Of a stretch of 64,000 nucleotides of DNA, positions 47,313-55,920 are shown piece by piece. Numbering within the stretch: the stretch's first letter is position 1; every line of letters begins with the position of its first letter. Location of the stretch: contig NZ_AUSW01000034.1 of the NCBI RefSeq assembly GCF_000471625.1, positions 1 to 64,000 of the forward strand, read 5' to 3'. The translations under genes were made by a program, and so were the position numbers. The stretch is from Psychrobacter aquaticus CMS 56 (lineage in GTDB: Bacteria > Pseudomonadota > Gammaproteobacteria > Pseudomonadales > Moraxellaceae). A model generated the notes under the pieces. It ran no database searches. It saw only the letters and a program-made list of their open reading frames with translations, and was not told the DNA's origin.

Positions 47313-48680
47313 ATGGTTTTTCCATTATCTTTTAGAGATTTCAAAAGTTACAGTTTTCGCTTAGGCGTGCTCGCGCTTCCTATTTTAATCACTCAATTTT
47401 GCCAAGCAGCACTAGGGGTTGTCGATGCCATCATGGCAGGTCAAGTTTCCGCGCTTGACTTGGCTGCCGTGGCGGTCGGCTCCGGTATTTGGCTTCCCCT
47501 ATTTTTATTAGCCACAGGGATTTTGATTGCAACCACACCGCTCATTGGTGAGGCTATCGGTCAAGACCAACATGACAAAGTGCCGCATATCACGCAGCAG
47601 TCTTTATGGACGGCAGGCGTGCTTGGTATTATTGGTTTTGTTGTGGTTAATTTAGCCCCAAATGTACTTGGTTTAATGGGTGTGCCTGAAAACATCCAAC
47701 CAATAGCCACGCAGTATTTGTATGGTGTATCATTTGGCTTCCCAGCTCTGGCTGTCTATGCCGTGCTACGCAGTTATTGTGAAGCACTTGGGCGACCGGA
47801 GCCCGTGACAGTTATTAGTATTATTGGCTTAATTGCCGACATCCCTCTCAATTATATCTTTATACACGGTCTATTCGGTATGCCGGAGATGGGCGGCGCA
47901 GGCTGCGGTGTTGCAACCGCCTTGGTGTTATGGATAAACGTGCTATTATTGGCCGCTTATACCAGCTTCACTAAGCGCCAACAATTTGCTCGCACGCGCT
48001 TTTTTTATGCTTTTGCCCGCCCAAATCGTGCACAGATCAAAAAACTTCTTAAGCTTGGTATTCCTATTGGCATATCTATCTTTTTTGAGGCCAGTCTATT
48101 TAGCTTAGGGGCGCTGGTTATCAGTCCATTGGGTGAATTGGCAACCGCGTCGCATCAGGTCGCATTAGCAGTAACCTCACAGCTGTTCATGATACCCATA
48201 TCGGTCGCTATGGCGCTGACAATCATGATATCCAATCGCTTTGGCGAAAAGAACCTTATGGCGCTGCGTCAAGTACAAGCCACTGGTTTAATCTGGACTG
48301 TATTGATTGCCATCATCTGTATGCTTGGCATATGGCTCTTCAGACCCGAACTAGCAGCCGCATTCACTGATAATCCAGCCGTTATCGCTCAGTCGATGCA
48401 TCTACTGATATTTGCACTTGCTTATCAGCTGTTTGATGGCTGGCAAGTGAATGTAGCGGGTATATTACGTGGTATGCAAGATACTGCCGTACCGATGTGG
48501 GTCACATTCTTCTGTTATTGGCTGGTAGCTTTACCACTGGGTATTTATTTAGTGCGCTTTACCGACGTCGGTGCACAAGGGTTTTGGATGGCATTAATCA
48601 CAGGGCTATTTTTGTCTTCTATCCTTCTGACATTGCGACTACGCTATCAACAGAAGCGCTTACTGGCGATGTGGGGCTAA
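47313..48680 (+). CDS. MATE-family efflux transporter, NorM-like
   Basis: A 455-residue, 12-helix inner-membrane exporter of the MATE family that expels cationic compounds using Na+ or H+. Typical NorM parts: LALPILITQFCQAALGVVDAIMAG at the first helix region (here written in two parts, ITQFCQAALG and VVDAIMAG), AAVAVGSGIW, GIPIGISIFFEASLF at helix 7, ATASHQVALA and ILRGMQDTAVPMWV. A TTG start at 47304 is possible, but ATG 47313 is preferred. The biotin carboxylase genes follow after 240 bp. Confidence 0.9.
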   Translation: MVFPLSFRDFKSYSFRLGVLALPILITQFCQAALGVVDAIMAGQVSALDLAAVAVGSGIWLPLFLLATGILIATTPLIGEAIGQDQHDKVPHITQQSLWTAGVLGIIGFVVVNLAPNVLGLMGVPENIQPIATQYLYGVSFGFPALAVYAVLRSYCEALGRPEPVTVISIIGLIADIPLNYIFIHGLFGMPEMGGAGCGVATALVLWINVLLLAAYTSFTKRQQFARTRFFYAFARPNRAQIKKLLKLGIPIGISIFFEASLFSLGALVISPLGELATASHQVALAVTSQLFMIPISVAMALTIMISNRFGEKNLMALRQVQATGLIWTVLIAIICMLGIWLFRPELAAAFTDNPAVIAQSMHLLIFALAYQLFDGWQVNVAGILRGMQDTAVPMWVTFFCYWLVALPLGIYLVRFTDVGAQGFWMALITGLFLSSILLTLRLRYQQKRLLAMWG

Positions 48681-48922
48681 TATGGCTTTATCTAAACGCC
48701 ATATCTGATGATATTTACTGGCACTAGACGGTCACATAGACTATGATAAATCATTTAGCATTTCCTACTCGCAAGATAGCTTACGTCATAATATGTAAAA
48801 AAATTCAGTTAACAACTGTACATCGATTGCTCATTGCCATGAATATAGGTATCATTAGCAATTATCTACACAATATTTAGTTACACTATTTCTCGAATTT
48901 GGTACAAGGCAAAATTAAAACT

Positions 48923-49351
48923 ATGGATATTGAAAAAATACGCACCCTGATCGCACTCATGGAAGAAAGTGAACTGGTTAATTTAGAAATCAGCTCGGAT
49001 GATGAACATATCAGTTTAACTCGTCACTATGATGCCCCAGCCCCAACGATGATGGCTGCTCCTTCTGTAGGCGCGGCTCCCATTGCTGCTGATGCAACAC
49101 CAGCGGTAAAAGCTGGTAGTGTTGAGACATCTCCAATGGTTGGTGTCTTCTACTCAGCGCCAACTCCTAACGACCCACCATTTGTAAAGGTTGGACAAAA
49201 AGTTCAAGCGGGTGATACGTTAGGCATCATTGAAGCCATGAAAATCATGAATCCCCTTGAGGCGACTCAAAGTGGCATCGTTGACGAAATCTTGGTAGAT
49301 AATTCTGAAGTTGTACAGTTTGGCCAACCTGTCATACGCTACAAAGCGTAA
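48923..49351 (+). CDS. accB: acetyl-CoA carboxylase biotin carboxyl carrier protein
   Basis: A 142-residue carrier protein. The N-terminal segment DIEKIRTLIALMEES is followed by an Ala/Pro linker (about 37-70) and a biotinyl domain with the modified Lys107 in IIEAMKIMNPLEA. The family ending SEVVQFGQPVIRY is present. The frame extends to a TTG at 48899, but the ATG at 48923 fits the family start. It leads accC by 127 bp in the usual accBC operon. Confidence 0.96.
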   Translation: MDIEKIRTLIALMEESELVNLEISSDDEHISLTRHYDAPAPTMMAAPSVGAAPIAADATPAVKAGSVETSPMVGVFYSAPTPNDPPFVKVGQKVQAGDTLGIIEAMKIMNPLEATQSGIVDEILVDNSEVVQFGQPVIRYKA

Positions 49352-49478
49352 CGATATTTGCCACACCCTACTTCATTATGACTGATGTCTTTTGATATTT
49401 ATGCCCTGTAACGTTTAATCTTGCAATGCTATCTATCAGGACTCAGTCGATGACTGCCGCTTCGACAAGGATGACCCC

Positions 49479-50840
49479 ATGATAAAAAAATTGCTCATCG
49501 CCAATAGAGGCGAGATTGCTTTACGTATCGTTCGCGCCTGCAAAGCCCTTGGTATAGAAACCGTAGGCGTCTATTCTACGGCGGATGCAAACTTAATGCA
49601 TTTGCGCTTTGTTGATGAGGCAATCTGTATTGGCAAACCCAATGCCAATCAAAGCTATCTTGATATCAATACTATTTTAACCGCTGCTGAAATCACTGGT
49701 GCTGATGCCATTCATCCCGGCTATGGTTTTTTGTCAGAGAATGCTGAATTTGCTGAACGAGTAGAAGAAGCCGGTTTGACTTTCGTTGGCCCTAACGCTG
49801 ACCACATTCGCTTAATGGGCAATAAAGTCTCAGCCATTAATGCGATGAAAAAAGCTGGTGTACCGACCGTGCCAGGCTCGGTGGGTGCAGTAACATTACA
49901 TAATGCCGAAGACCAAGCACGTAATATCGGTTTTCCACTGTTGATTAAAGCAGCTTCTGGTGGCGGTGGCCGCGGTATGCGCGTGGTCGAGCGCTTCGAA
50001 GAAGTTATCGGACAAGTACAAGCAGCCAAGCAAGAAGCTGAACTGTGGTTCGGTGATGATACTGTCTATATGGAACGCTATCTACAAAACCCGCGTCACG
50101 TAGAAGTACAAGTGCTTGGTGACGGTAATGGCAATGCCATTCATTTATACGACCGTGATTGCTCGCTGCAGCGTCGTCACCAAAAGGTGCTAGAAGAAGC
50201 CCCTGCGCCTGACATTCCTGATGATGTGCGTGAACCTATCTTAAGAGCGTGCGTGAAAGCGTGCGAGCTTGTAAAATATCGCGGTGCAGGTACTTTCGAA
50301 TTCTTATTTGAAAACAACGAGTTTTTCTTTATTGAAATGAACACTCGTGTACAGGTAGAACATCCCGTCACTGAAATGATTACCGGTATTGATGTGGTCG
50401 TTGAACAACTTAAAATCGCTGCTGGCTATGGCTTGTCTTATCGTCAAAGCGAGATTGAGATTCAAGGTCATGCGATTGAATGTCGTATCAATGCCGAAGA
50501 TCCCGCGACTTTTATGCCGTGTCCTGGTACCGTCAGCCAACTCTTTGCTCCAAGTGGCGCAGGCGTTCGCTTTGACTCACATTTGTACCCTGGCTATGAG
50601 ATACCGACATATTACGATTCATTGATCGGTAAGCTGATCTGTCATGGGCAAACTCGTCAGCAAGCAATCTCTAAAACATTGCATGCGCTTGATGAATTGG
50701 TGATTGAAGGTATCAAAACCAACATACCTCTGCATCGTGATGTGATTTTGGCGGATGACAACTTTGTCAATGAAGCCCAAAATATTCATTATTTGGAAAG
50801 AGAGCTTTTGACTGCAAATAAAGCTAAAAAACCCTCTTAA
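49479..50840 (+). CDS. accC: acetyl-CoA carboxylase biotin carboxylase subunit
   Basis: A 453-residue ATP-grasp enzyme that carboxylates biotin on AccB, the first step of fatty-acid synthesis. It begins [20 protein letters not shown], has the glycine-rich ATP loop [47 protein letters not shown], and [14 protein letters not shown] at the active site. AAGGAT precedes the ATG. Length matches E. coli AccC (449). A long hairpin terminates the operon. Confidence 0.97.
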   Translation: MIKKLLIANRGEIALRIVRACKALGIETVGVYSTADANLMHLRFVDEAICIGKPNANQSYLDINTILTAAEITGADAIHPGYGFLSENAEFAERVEEAGLTFVGPNADHIRLMGNKVSAINAMKKAGVPTVPGSVGAVTLHNAEDQARNIGFPLLIKAASGGGGRGMRVVERFEEVIGQVQAAKQEAELWFGDDTVYMERYLQNPRHVEVQVLGDGNGNAIHLYDRDCSLQRRHQKVLEEAPAPDIPDDVREPILRACVKACELVKYRGAGTFEFLFENNEFFFIEMNTRVQVEHPVTEMITGIDVVVEQLKIAAGYGLSYRQSEIEIQGHAIECRINAEDPATFMPCPGTVSQLFAPSGAGVRFDSHLYPGYEIPTYYDSLIGKLICHGQTRQQAISKTLHALDELVIEGIKTNIPLHRDVILADDNFVNEAQNIHYLERELLTANKAKKPS

Positions 50841-50850
50841 GAATAAAGCA

Positions 50851-50898
50851 ACTCCCATAAAAGAACCGCTATCAGATGGCGGTTTTTTTATGGGAGTT
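50851..50898 (+). terminator. extended terminator hairpin after accC
   Basis: Core hairpin AACCGC / GGCGGTT with a T-run, embedded in longer outer arms ACTCCCATAAAA and TTTTTTATGGGAGT, so that the whole 48 bp can fold as one stem. Confidence 0.88.
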
Positions 50899-50920
50899 TA
50901 TTAAATTTTAAACGACCAAG

Positions 50921-51070
50921 GTATAGTGAGTTCAGTATAAAAATAAGTCAACGCGACTGGAATGAATTTTTTGCAGCCTCTGTCTGCGCAGGCACAGCAA
51001 GCAAGAAAAACTTATTCCAGTTCAGCGTCGGAATATAATGTATCTACTTTATTTAGAGTCGACTATAATT
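50921..51070 (-). repeat. dispersed 150-bp palindromic element, copy 6
   Basis: Well-formed reverse copy: TATAGTGAGTTCAGTA at the left, GACTGGAATGAATTTTTTGC, loop CTCTGTCTGCGCAGGCACAG, AAAAACTTATTCCAGTTC, and GTCGACTATAAT at the right. It lies between accC and a small exported protein gene. Confidence 0.85.
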
Positions 51071-51086
51071 TGGTTAACACAATATC

Positions 51087-51713
51087 TTAAGGTAAAACTC
51101 TATTAAAAGTCATGAAGCATTCTTTTCCATCAGGATCAGCACACCACTGCATTTGGTTATTATCATGGCTTAAAAACGCAATCAACGCTTCATCAGTTTG
51201 GTCAATCTGGTTACCTGAGCAATCTACTTCATTATTGTCATAAATCGTCTTGAGAGCGATAATAGGCAGTCCTTCTTCACGGTGCGTGATTAAGTAGCGA
51301 CCGTACGTCCATTCTTTGCCACTGACCGCCCACATCTCATTGTCGGCACTAAAATTATATAATTCACGGCACTGGTTAGATGGTTTCGTAGATGCCATTA
51401 ATTGCTTATTGGTATTTGGCTGAATATTAATATTAAGAACGCGCTTTTCAGTTTGAGTAAGGACACCGCCCTCTGTGCCAACAGTCACTTTCGGCTCGTC
51501 AACCTTTATCTGTGGGCCATCTTTTAATGTGGCTTGTGCAGCGGCCGCTTCTTTTGTCATCGTTATACCACTATCTAACTCTATCTCCCATTGACCAGCA
51601 ATAGCGGGACTAATATGGGTGGTAATAGTTGGCTTACTAATGACTTCACCATTCGCTGGCAATGAAGCCAAAAGCGCTGCCAATGAAAATGAAGCAAATG
51701 ATATAGGTTCCAT
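51087..51713 (-). CDS. small exported protein of unknown function
   Basis: A 208-residue protein not recognised. It starts MEPISFASFSLAALLASLPANG, a short hydrophobic N-terminus that may be a signal peptide, and has four Cys residues later (QCRELYN, VDCSGN, WCADPDGKECF) that could form disulfides. AAAGG precedes this ATG; the frame opens 13 codons earlier, at 51752. The C-terminal part is rich in polar residues. It is isolated between two copies of the dispersed repeat. Confidence 0.7.
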   Translation of the reverse strand: MEPISFASFSLAALLASLPANGEVISKPTITTHISPAIAGQWEIELDSGITMTKEAAAAQATLKDGPQIKVDEPKVTVGTEGGVLTQTEKRVLNINIQPNTNKQLMASTKPSNQCRELYNFSADNEMWAVSGKEWTYGRYLITHREEGLPIIALKTIYDNNEVDCSGNQIDQTDEALIAFLSHDNNQMQWCADPDGKECFMTFNRVLP

Positions 51714-51849
51714 AATTAACCTTTTATTTATAATGATATGCGTTATATACATTAGCGTAAGTCTTAGACACTAAAAACACAAGTAACATTATGCTATTGG
51801 TCGTGATGCTATAAAAAACCACATGGTAGATTATGGGCTTTATAACGAT

Positions 51850-51882
51850 ACAGCAGGACTGGGATAAATTTTTTGCAGCCTC
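51850..51882 (-). repeat. dispersed 150-bp element, copy 7 (left half only)
   Basis: GACTGGGATAAATTTTTTGC then AGCCTC matches the left half of reverse copies 6 and 8, but the loop and right half are missing. Confidence 0.7.
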
Positions 51883-51907
51883 AAATGAGTTTTTCTTTAC
51901 TCAAGAA

Positions 51908-51954
51908 ATAACGCCATCGCTTTGCTTACTAAAAGCAAGAAGCGATGGCGTTAT
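51908..51954. terminator. 15-bp-arm hairpin downstream of leuA
   Basis: Perfect arms ATAACGCCATCGCTT / AAGCGATGGCGTTAT around an inner TTGCTT-like mini-stem. No T-run follows on either strand, so termination is possible but uncertain. It lies about 90 bp past the leuA stop on its strand. Confidence 0.55.
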
Positions 51955-51972
51955 AAATAAACGCTATTCACA

Positions 51973-52020
51973 CTATAGTCAATACACTATAAAATGCGTA
52001 CAGCGCTGCTAGAACAAATT
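51973..52020 (+). repeat. end fragment of the dispersed 150-bp element
   Basis: CTATAGTCAATACACTATAA, then GCGTACAGCGCTGC, matches the outer arm of the repeat in forward orientation. It stops where the AGGGCGTGTT end begins. Confidence 0.6.
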
Positions 52021-52023
52021 ACA

Positions 52024-52041
52024 TTAGGGCGTGTTCTAAAT
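52024..52041 (+). repeat. solo AGGGCGTGTT element end next to leuA stop
   Basis: TTAGGGCGTGTTCTAAAT shares the terminal 10 bp of the MITE-like element at 19759, ending directly at the leuA stop codon. Only this short end is seen, so chance similarity is possible. Confidence 0.45.
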
Positions 52042-53826
52042 TTAAGCGGCGGTTTTGCCGACTGCCTGAGCAAAAGCTGATAGCGCGCCTTTTAGCATCG
52101 CTGATACGGTGCTGCTACAAGTACCAATACCTGAGTAGACCTCACCATCAATATTCAACTGAATGTAAGCCGCTGCGTTAGCATTGGTTTTGTTATCATT
52201 ATTGGTATCATCATCGATACCGTTACCGCTGTTATGATGCGGATTAATCGCATGCTCAGCATAGTTAATAACGTGTAATGACTTACCGGTATGCTGCGCA
52301 AGACCATCGATAAACGATGATAACGGCCCATTGCCCGTACCATCAATATCGATGATGTCACCATGCATTTGCACCTGCCCATTAAAATAGACGTCACCGC
52401 CTTTATTATTGACACTATAATCTAATAGCTCAAACTTGCCTTGCTGTAGATAGGTAGTCTCAAAGGTCTGTAAAATTTCATCATTCTGCAATTCACGTGC
52501 AGCCGTTTCCGCTTGCTTCTGTACCACACCGCTAAAGTCGATCTGCATCCAGCGCGGTAAGTTAAAACCATAATTGCGCTGCAAAATATAAGCGACGCCA
52601 CCTTTACCGGATTGGCTATTGATCCGTACCACATCTTGATAGCTACGACCAATGTGCGCCGGATCAATTGGTAGATATGCCACATCCCACACATTGTCAG
52701 TCTCGTCTTGATGCTTCTCATTATAGTCGAGCGATTTTTTGATGGCATCTTGATGCGAGCCACTAAAGGCGGTAAAGACCAACTCGCCCACATAAGGATG
52801 ACGCGGATGCAAAGGTAGATTATTGCATTCACTCACCACCTGTACAATTTCGCTCATGTTACTAAAATCAAGTTCAGGATCGATACCTTGACTAAACAGA
52901 TTCATGGCCATGACCATAATATCCATGTTGCCCGTACGTTCACCATTACCCAATAACGTACCTTCGATACGATCAGCACCAGCAAGCACACCAAGTTCAG
53001 CGGCAGCCACGGCACAGCCGCGGTCATTATGTGTATGTAAGCTGATAATCACATGCTCACGGTGGGCAAGATTGCGGCAGAAATACTCAACCTGATCAGC
53101 AAACACATTGGGCATAGAGGCTTCAACAGTCGCTGGTAAGTTCAGAATCACCTCTTGCCCCTGCTGCGGTTGCCATACCTCACAAACTGCATCACAGACT
53201 TCTACGGCATAATCCGTTTCTGTTTGGCTAAAGCTTTCGGGCGAATATTGAAACACCCAATCGGTCTCAGGGTATTTTGCTGCATACTGCTGTAACAGCT
53301 TGGCACCAGTGATTGCGATTTCTTTAATTTCAGCTTTGTCTTTCGCATAGACCTTTTCACGTTGTACACGGCTGGTTGAATTATAGACATGGACAACCGC
53401 ACGTTTTACGCCTTTTAATGACTCAAAGGTACGGGCGATCAAATGCTCACGAGCTTGTACCAAAACTTGCAAAGTTACATCATCAGGCACATGGTTTTCT
53501 TCAATAAGTTTACGAGCAAAGTCAAATTCAACTTGTGCTGCTGATGGAAAGCCAATTTCAATCTCTTTAAAACCTACGTCTACCAAAGTGTTAAAAAAAC
53601 GCATCTTTTGTTCAATAGTCATCGGATCAATCAGCGCCTGATTGCCATCACGCAGATCCACACTTGCCCATATTGGCGACTTCTCAATCGTTTTGCTCGG
53701 CCAAGTGCGATCTGGCAGCGATGGCGCAAATGCAAATGGGCGATACTTACGGAAATCAAAAGCGGCACTTTTTGGTGTCATCTTTGCCGTCGTTGCGGCT
53801 ACAGGGCTTGTGGCTTGGTCAGACAT
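52042..53826 (-). CDS. leuA: 2-isopropylmalate synthase
   Basis: A 594-residue enzyme for the first committed step of leucine synthesis. It is the long form of the family: catalytic domain with WASVDLRDGNQALIDPMT, IEIGFPSAAQVEF, HTHNDRGCAVAAAELGVLAG and GNGERTGN, then a C-terminal regulatory domain with GNGPLSSFIDGLAQH and GIGTCSSTVSAML. AAGGA lies before the ATG at 53826; an earlier TTG is unlikely. An Asn/Asp-rich stretch (about 528-552) interrupts the regulatory domain. Leucine feedback inhibition is the family expectation. No leader peptide or attenuator was seen upstream. Confidence 0.95.
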   Translation of the reverse strand: MSDQATSPVAATTAKMTPKSAAFDFRKYRPFAFAPSLPDRTWPSKTIEKSPIWASVDLRDGNQALIDPMTIEQKMRFFNTLVDVGFKEIEIGFPSAAQVEFDFARKLIEENHVPDDVTLQVLVQAREHLIARTFESLKGVKRAVVHVYNSTSRVQREKVYAKDKAEIKEIAITGAKLLQQYAAKYPETDWVFQYSPESFSQTETDYAVEVCDAVCEVWQPQQGQEVILNLPATVEASMPNVFADQVEYFCRNLAHREHVIISLHTHNDRGCAVAAAELGVLAGADRIEGTLLGNGERTGNMDIMVMAMNLFSQGIDPELDFSNMSEIVQVVSECNNLPLHPRHPYVGELVFTAFSGSHQDAIKKSLDYNEKHQDETDNVWDVAYLPIDPAHIGRSYQDVVRINSQSGKGGVAYILQRNYGFNLPRWMQIDFSGVVQKQAETAARELQNDEILQTFETTYLQQGKFELLDYSVNNKGGDVYFNGQVQMHGDIIDIDGTGNGPLSSFIDGLAQHTGKSLHVINYAEHAINPHHNSGNGIDDDTNNDNKTNANAAAYIQLNIDGEVYSGIGTCSSTVSAMLKGALSAFAQAVGKTAA

Positions 53827-54044
53827 AATCAATCCTTAGATGATATGAGAATTTATATTTTTAGCTGGTGGCGGGCGATTAGATCATCTATTTATCATAC
53901 GAGATAACCCATGTTTATACCATTATAATAGCAAAGTTTATAGTAGAGAAATCAGCTTTATTCCATTAAATTTAACATTATTTTAGTGAAAAAACTTGCA
54001 TAAACAACTATAATTAGATGAATTCACCAATAAGATAACAAATC

Positions 54045-54533
54045 ATGTCCAGCGGTCATTTTGATAGCGCATCTTTAGCCGATATAGATGAGACCGATAG
54101 ACAGTTATTACGTTTATTACAAACGCAGGCGCGTATGAGTATTACCGAGCTTGCCGAACGCGTTAATCTGTCAGCCACTCCTTGCGCGCGCCGCATTAAG
54201 CGTTTAGAAGATGCAGGCATTATCACCGGCTACCATACCAAAACGGATGCACAAAAACTGGGCTACCCATTGGCAGTATTTATTGCTATTAGTATGGATC
54301 GTCACACTGCCGAGCGTTTTGAACAATTTGAAACAAAGGTTCAAAGCTTTGATGAAGTCGTGAGCTGTAGTATTGTCACTGGTCGCACAGAAGACTATCT
54401 CATTAAAGTGCGGGTGCGCGATATGGCGCATTATGAGGAGTTTTTATTACACAGACTAAATCGTATCGAAGGCGTCGCGCAAGTACATACCAGCTTTGAG
54501 TTGCGAGAAGTGTTCAGTCGTAGTGTGATTTAG
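54045..54533 (+). CDS. Lrp/AsnC-family transcriptional regulator
   Basis: A 162-residue regulator. The N-terminal winged helix-turn-helix reads SITELAERVNLSATPCARRI then KRLEDAGIITGYHTK. The C-terminal RAM domain has PLAVFIAISMDRHTAERFE, VVSCSIVTGRTEDYLIKVRV and ends with VAQVHTSFELREVF, as in Lrp-like proteins that sense amino acids. It is divergent from leuA across about 220 bp, so it might control leuA or amino-acid genes, though that is only inferred. It nearly abuts the convergent MFS gene. Confidence 0.88.
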   Translation: MSSGHFDSASLADIDETDRQLLRLLQTQARMSITELAERVNLSATPCARRIKRLEDAGIITGYHTKTDAQKLGYPLAVFIAISMDRHTAERFEQFETKVQSFDEVVSCSIVTGRTEDYLIKVRVRDMAHYEEFLLHRLNRIEGVAQVHTSFELREVFSRSVI

Positions 54534-54538
54534 GCAGG

Positions 54539-55789
54539 TTAAGCAGTTGTCGTTGATTGTCGCCGAAATAGTAACAGTAATATTAAACCAATAATTAATC
54601 CAATAGCAGCAACCAATAGCCCTGCATTAAAATTGCCGTCCTCCCCTGCTAATGCCACTGTTACCAATGGCCCCAAAAACTGCCCTAACGCATAGGCCAA
54701 TGTGGCAAGTCCCATCAGCAAGTTCGAGTAAGCGGGATTGATATTTTTGATCAAGGTCAGAGTCATTGATACCATACCAACGAAAGTCAGTCCTAATATG
54801 GCGGCATTGCCGTATAGGCCTACAGCACCATCGAACCATATAGGCAAGCACATCCCCAATGCTTGTAATACGGTCAAGCCCATTAAGGTTTTTATTTCAC
54901 CAATTCGTTTGGCAAGAGCGCCCCACAAAGGATTAGAGAGCGTCGCAAAAATACCAACAACCAACCAAATTATTAACCCAGCATAAGTCTGCATCGTGAG
55001 CCGCTGGGCTGCCATGACTGGCAAAAAAGTCGCCGACGTAATATAACCAAAACCTGCCAGCACATAACTCGCTGACAACAAAGCAATGGCTTTATAATGA
55101 CCCGCTATGGCTTCATATAAGGCCTGTTTAAAGCTCAGATAGGTTTGATATATTGATAGGCGCGGGCTGGGATGATTTGAATCAGCAAGATAAGGATCTT
55201 TTGGCTTTATAGCCCAGAGTAACCATAAAAGCGGTAGACTACTTAGCCCTGCCACCAGCCAGATAACATCGAAATGATAGCCTAATACCAGCAGCCACCA
55301 AGTCAAGATAGCAGAGGCACTGATCCCAACACCGATACCGGCATAGTGTACTGCTGAGAGCACAGATCGGCGAGCAGGACTTAAGCTTTGAATGACAAAG
55401 GATGAACTTAAAATCATCGCCACCCCGCTTGCAATACCTGCCAGCAGACGAATAACATACCACACATTTAATGACATATCGGGCACAACCAGCAGCATCG
55501 TTGTTACGACACTCACTATCGTCCACAGCATCATTGCTTGCCATGTCGAGCGCTGAGGCACGAACATAGCAATGAGTGCGCCGATAAAATAACCAATATA
55601 GTTGATCGAAGCGAGCCAGCCTGCAATCGTCGTCGAAAGCGACAGTTGCACCATAATGTCAGGCAAGGTAGCGGTAAACAAAAAGCGCCCATAGCCCATG
55701 ACCACTGCCATGCAGTAAAGACCTATACAAGCAATCGCAACTTCGTTGGTAATAGTAGGAAGCGCACGGCTTTTGAAAGCAGTCATCAT
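54539..55789 (-). CDS. YbfB/YjiJ-type MFS transporter
   Basis: A 416-residue major-facilitator protein with about 12 helices. Features: GYGRFLFTATLPDIM, GWLASINYIGYFIGALIAM, and later GFGYITSATFLPVMA and NPLWGALAKRIGEIKTLMG, the family style of YbfB/YjiJ. The substrate is unknown. It converges on the Lrp gene, and its stop is 5 bp past the Lrp stop. Its start is the first of two adjacent ATGs; no good ribosome site is visible. Confidence 0.85.
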   Translation of the reverse strand: MMTAFKSRALPTITNEVAIACIGLYCMAVVMGYGRFLFTATLPDIMVQLSLSTTIAGWLASINYIGYFIGALIAMFVPQRSTWQAMMLWTIVSVVTTMLLVVPDMSLNVWYVIRLLAGIASGVAMILSSSFVIQSLSPARRSVLSAVHYAGIGVGISASAILTWWLLVLGYHFDVIWLVAGLSSLPLLWLLWAIKPKDPYLADSNHPSPRLSIYQTYLSFKQALYEAIAGHYKAIALLSASYVLAGFGYITSATFLPVMAAQRLTMQTYAGLIIWLVVGIFATLSNPLWGALAKRIGEIKTLMGLTVLQALGMCLPIWFDGAVGLYGNAAILGLTFVGMVSMTLTLIKNINPAYSNLLMGLATLAYALGQFLGPLVTVALAGEDGNFNAGLLVAAIGLIIGLILLLLFRRQSTTTA

Positions 55790-55811
55790 GACAGAGCCAT
55801 TTTGTGGCAGT

Positions 55812-55851
55812 TAGGGGGTGCCATCAATTAGCACATTGCTGACACCCCCTA
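55812..55851. terminator. G/C hairpin downstream of UbiB-like gene
   Basis: Arms TAGGGGGTG / CACCCCCTA with a 22-base loop that has further pairing. There is no T-run. It lies 70 bp after the UbiB-like stop and 20 bp before the MFS start on the minus strand, so it might act as terminator or as a regulatory structure. Confidence 0.5.
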
Positions 55852-55920
55852 GCACACAATCCTTTGTGTTAAAACAGTCGAAAGCAATAACAAGTAGATC
55901 ATTTAAAACATTATTAAAAA

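Noticed and set aside
53827..54044. Leucine attenuator or leader peptide before leuA
   Set aside because: No Leu-rich short frame or paired terminator/antiterminator was visible.
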